From positions 1,055,501 through 1,119,500 of the forward strand of contig NZ_CP083564.1 of the NCBI RefSeq assembly GCF_025143985.1: a stretch of 64,000 bases of DNA. The letters run 5' to 3'. Origin of the DNA: Sulfitobacter sp. W027. Lineage in GTDB: Bacteria > Pseudomonadota > Alphaproteobacteria > Rhodobacterales > Rhodobacteraceae. Each line of letters starts with the position of its first letter. The stretch's first letter is position 1. Position numbers and translations under genes: made by a program. This document shows positions 61,885 to 64,000 of the stretch, in pieces. The notes below the pieces were generated by a model that worked only from the letters and a program-made list of their open reading frames with translations, was not told where the DNA came from and ran no database searches.

Positions 61885-62271
61885 ATGCGCACGGTGATGT
61901 ATATCCTCACCACTATTGCCGTGGTTGGACTGGCCTTCTGGGCCTACCGCGAGAATTACGCGACCCAGCAGGCACTGAGCGATGCTGACAGGCTACATGC
62001 CAATATCCGCGCCACCCATGCCCGTCTGGCTGTCCTGCGCGCCGAATGGGCGTTCCAAAACCGCCCCGACCGGTTGCGCGATCTGGCCGACCTGAACTTT
62101 GACCGCCTCGGCCTGTTGCCACTGCATCCCGGCCAGTTCGGTCAGGTCGATCAGGTCGCCTATCCGCAGCCGCCGTCTGAACTGCTGCCGATCACCGATC
62201 CTGTGGATGTCTCGACCATGAATTACGACGCGCTCACCGGCGCGGATGAGTCCGAGGAGGACTTTGAATGA
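61885..62271 (+). CDS. ftsL: Cell division protein FtsL
   Basis: The 128-residue bitopic protein has a short N-terminus, one membrane helix (about residues 4-20) and a periplasmic coiled coil (SDADRLHANIRATHARLAVLRAEWAFQNRPDRLRDLAD), as expected of FtsL, which joins FtsB and FtsQ to activate FtsWI at the septum. Sequence similarity across species is low, but position between rsmH and ftsI settles it. The acidic C-terminus overlaps the ftsI start (ATGA). Confidence 0.9.
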   Translation: MRTVMYILTTIAVVGLAFWAYRENYATQQALSDADRLHANIRATHARLAVLRAEWAFQNRPDRLRDLADLNFDRLGLLPLHPGQFGQVDQVAYPQPPSELLPITDPVDVSTMNYDALTGADESEEDFE

Positions 62272-64000
62272 TCCGCACCCCGCTTCGCCCTCTGGCCCGT
62301 ATTCTTGATGCCCGTGAAAAGGGCGAAAATCCCGATGCGATCGAGCGTGAGAACAAGCGCATCCGCCATGAGCAGATGCGTGACAAGGCCCGGATGCGCG
62401 CCGAGGGGCGGCTGTTGGTCCTTGGCGTCTGTTTCCTCTGTGCCTTCACAGTGATCGGCGGGCGCATGGGTCTGCTGGCGATGTCAGAGCCTTCCGAGCC
62501 GCGCGGCCATGCGCCAGGGGCTGTGATCTCGGCCTCCCGCGCCGACATCACAGACCGCAACGGCAACCTGCTGGCGACGAACTTTGAGACTCACGCGCTC
62601 TACGCGCAGCCACGCCATTTGATCGACCCCGAAGTGGCCGCAAAAAAGCTGGTCAAAATCTTTCCCGACCTGAAAGAAGAGCGTCTGATCAAGGATTTCA
62701 CAGGCAAGCGCAAGTTCCTGTGGATCAAAAAGAAAATCAGCCCAGAGCAGATGCAGGCCGTGCATGATATCGGCGATCCGGGCTTGTTGTTTGCACCGCG
62801 CGACATGCGCCTTTATCCCAACGGTTCGCTGGCCGCACATGTGCTGGGCGGGGCGAGCTATGGCAAGGAAGGCGTCCACGCCGCCGAAGTGATCGGCGTC
62901 GCAGGGGCCGAGAAATATTTCGACGACTACCTGCGCGATCCGGCCAATGGCGCGAAACCGCTGGAGTTGTCGCTCGACCTGACGGTGCAAGCGGCATCTG
63001 AGCGGGTGCTCTATGGTGGCATGAAGCTGATGAACGCCAAGGGTGCCACGAGCATTCTGATGGATGTGCATACCGGCGAAGTGATTTCGGTCGCCTCTCT
63101 GCCTGATTTTGACCCCAACAACCGCCCGCGTCCGCTAACCAAGGGGGATGCTTCCGACAGCCCGCTGTTCAACCGGTCGGTGCAGGGGGTCTATGAGCTG
63201 GGTTCAACCTTCAAGATCTTCGCAGCCGCACAGGCGATCGAGTTGGGATTGTTCAACGCCGATACGATCATCGACACCTCTGGCCCGATGAAGGTCGGTG
63301 GTTTCCGCATCGGTGAGTTCCGCAACAAGAACTACGGCAAGCTGAGCGTCGCTGACATCATCGTGCATTCCTCGAACCGGGGCACAGGCCGCATGGCGCT
63401 GGAAATCGGAATCGAGCGGCAGCAAGAGTTCCTGAAAAGCCTCGGCTTCTTTGAACCGACCCCCTTTGAGATCGTCGAAGCCTCGGGCGGCAAGCCGCTG
63501 TTGCCAAGCCGCTGGACCGAACTGTCGAGCGTCACAATCTCTTATGGTCACGGGTTGTCGAGCACGCCGATGCACCTTGCAGCAGGCTATGCCGCCATCG
63601 CCAATGGCGGGCGTGCCGTAAAGCCGACACTGCTGAAACAAACCAGCCCGCAACTTGGGCCTCGGGTTATGTCTGAAGAGACCGCCGCACAGGCACGTAA
63701 TATGCTGCGCAAAGTGGTGACCGAAGGCACGGCCAGCTTCGCCGAAGTGCCCGGCTATCAAATCGCAGGCAAGACCGGCACGGCTGACAAACCCAAGCCC
63801 ACGGGGGGATATTACGAGGACAAGGTGATCAATACTTTCGCCAGCATCTTCCCGATCAATGACCCGAAATATGTGCTGATCGTCACCTTGGACGAACCGG
63901 TGGAAACCTCTGGCCCGAAACCGCGCCGCACGGCGGGTTGGACAGCCGTGCCCGTAGCCGCTGAGATGGTCCGCCGCATCGCGCCTTTGCTGGGGCTACG
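62268..64000 (+). CDS. ftsI: Septal peptidoglycan transpeptidase FtsI (PBP3), cut by window end
   Basis: The frame from the ATG at 62268 runs to the end of the window without a stop (577 codons shown). FtsI crosslinks septal peptidoglycan. Features: cytoplasmic basic N-terminus, membrane helix (about 48-66), pedestal domain (ISASRADITDRNGNLLATNFETHALYA), and transpeptidase motifs SxxK in YELGSTFKIF, SxN in VHSSNRGTG, and KTG in IAGKTGTADKP. Only a short C-terminal part is missing. The first codon overlaps the ftsL stop, and the next dcw genes would follow outside the window. Confidence 0.96.
   Translation, partial: MIRTPLRPLARILDAREKGENPDAIERENKRIRHEQMRDKARMRAEGRLLVLGVCFLCAFTVIGGRMGLLAMSEPSEPRGHAPGAVISASRADITDRNGNLLATNFETHALYAQPRHLIDPEVAAKKLVKIFPDLKEERLIKDFTGKRKFLWIKKKISPEQMQAVHDIGDPGLLFAPRDMRLYPNGSLAAHVLGGASYGKEGVHAAEVIGVAGAEKYFDDYLRDPANGAKPLELSLDLTVQAASERVLYGGMKLMNAKGATSILMDVHTGEVISVASLPDFDPNNRPRPLTKGDASDSPLFNRSVQGVYELGSTFKIFAAAQAIELGLFNADTIIDTSGPMKVGGFRIGEFRNKNYGKLSVADIIVHSSNRGTGRMALEIGIERQQEFLKSLGFFEPTPFEIVEASGGKPLLPSRWTELSSVTISYGHGLSSTPMHLAAGYAAIANGGRAVKPTLLKQTSPQLGPRVMSEETAAQARNMLRKVVTEGTASFAEVPGYQIAGKTGTADKPKPTGGYYEDKVINTFASIFPINDPKYVLIVTLDEPVETSGPKPRRTAGWTAVPVAAEMVRRIAPLLGL

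Overview
The window is a GC-rich, densely coding stretch of an alphaproteobacterial chromosome. The organism is most likely a marine Rhodobacteraceae (Roseobacter group, Sulfitobacter-like). Evidence: the FdVI-type ferredoxin, the SAM-II riboswitch before metZ, the DUF1127 genes, the glyQ-DUF6446-glyS order, CCUCCUCCC-loop RNAs of the CcsR (cuckoo) type, and an UpsM-like RNA before mraZ. No tRNA, rRNA, insertion sequence, prophage or CRISPR array was seen. All assignments come from reading the sequence; no database search was run.

Layout. 1-4.8 kb: end of gor, then hflK-hflC-DUF2065 and degP (membrane protein quality control) with a sigma-32-type promoter before degP. 4.8-16.4 kb: a lipoprotein, ferredoxin fdxE, purD/xseA (divergent), an AlkB-like hydroxylase divergent from a fused FdsG-FdsB diaphorase subunit, ftsY, an MgtC-like protein, a DMT transporter and yciB. 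16.4-23 kb: SAM-II riboswitch-metZ, folE2, a DUF1127 gene, trkH, and a secreted protease-like protein lacking the catalytic triad. 23-31.3 kb: glyQ, glyS with a large low-GC internal insertion, a PPDK-like protein with a decayed ATP half, and a SleB-like hydrolase. 31.3-41.5 kb: folB-folP-glmM, ilvC opposite two Lrp/AsnC genes, an aminotransferase, a UbiH-like monooxygenase with a HAD phosphatase, and a GntR regulator. 41.5-54 kb: an MshEN-glycosyltransferase fusion, carA, a YqeY protein, an orphan histidine kinase in a somewhat AT-richer patch, pyruvate carboxylase and an FMN alpha-hydroxyacid oxidase. 54-64 kb: uvrD, the RNA-hairpin/DUF1127 locus, mrp, and the start of the division and cell wall (dcw) cluster mraZ-rsmH-ftsL-ftsI, which is cut by the window end.

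The most remarkable locus is 56.76-57.65 kb. Read on the minus strand it holds eight stem-loops, nearly all carrying CCTCCTCCC or CCTCCC in the loop. Four form an array upstream of a small DUF1127 gene and four lie downstream of it, the last doubling as an intrinsic terminator. Each of the two units starts with the same promoter-like block: a 16-base element, 12 bases, then TTGTGCA. A third copy of the CTGC-N3-GCRGCATTG core lies before the other DUF1127 gene at 19.1 kb. A DUF1127 gene followed by four such hairpins resembles the RSP_6037-CcsR1-4 locus of Rhodobacter sphaeroides. The second array with its own copy of the promoter block looks like a duplication or expansion.

The region before mraZ is also regulatory. 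It has GGG triplets phased at about 10 bp, a canonical MraZ-type box, and a strong terminator that would end a leader RNA of roughly 200 nt, like UpsM.
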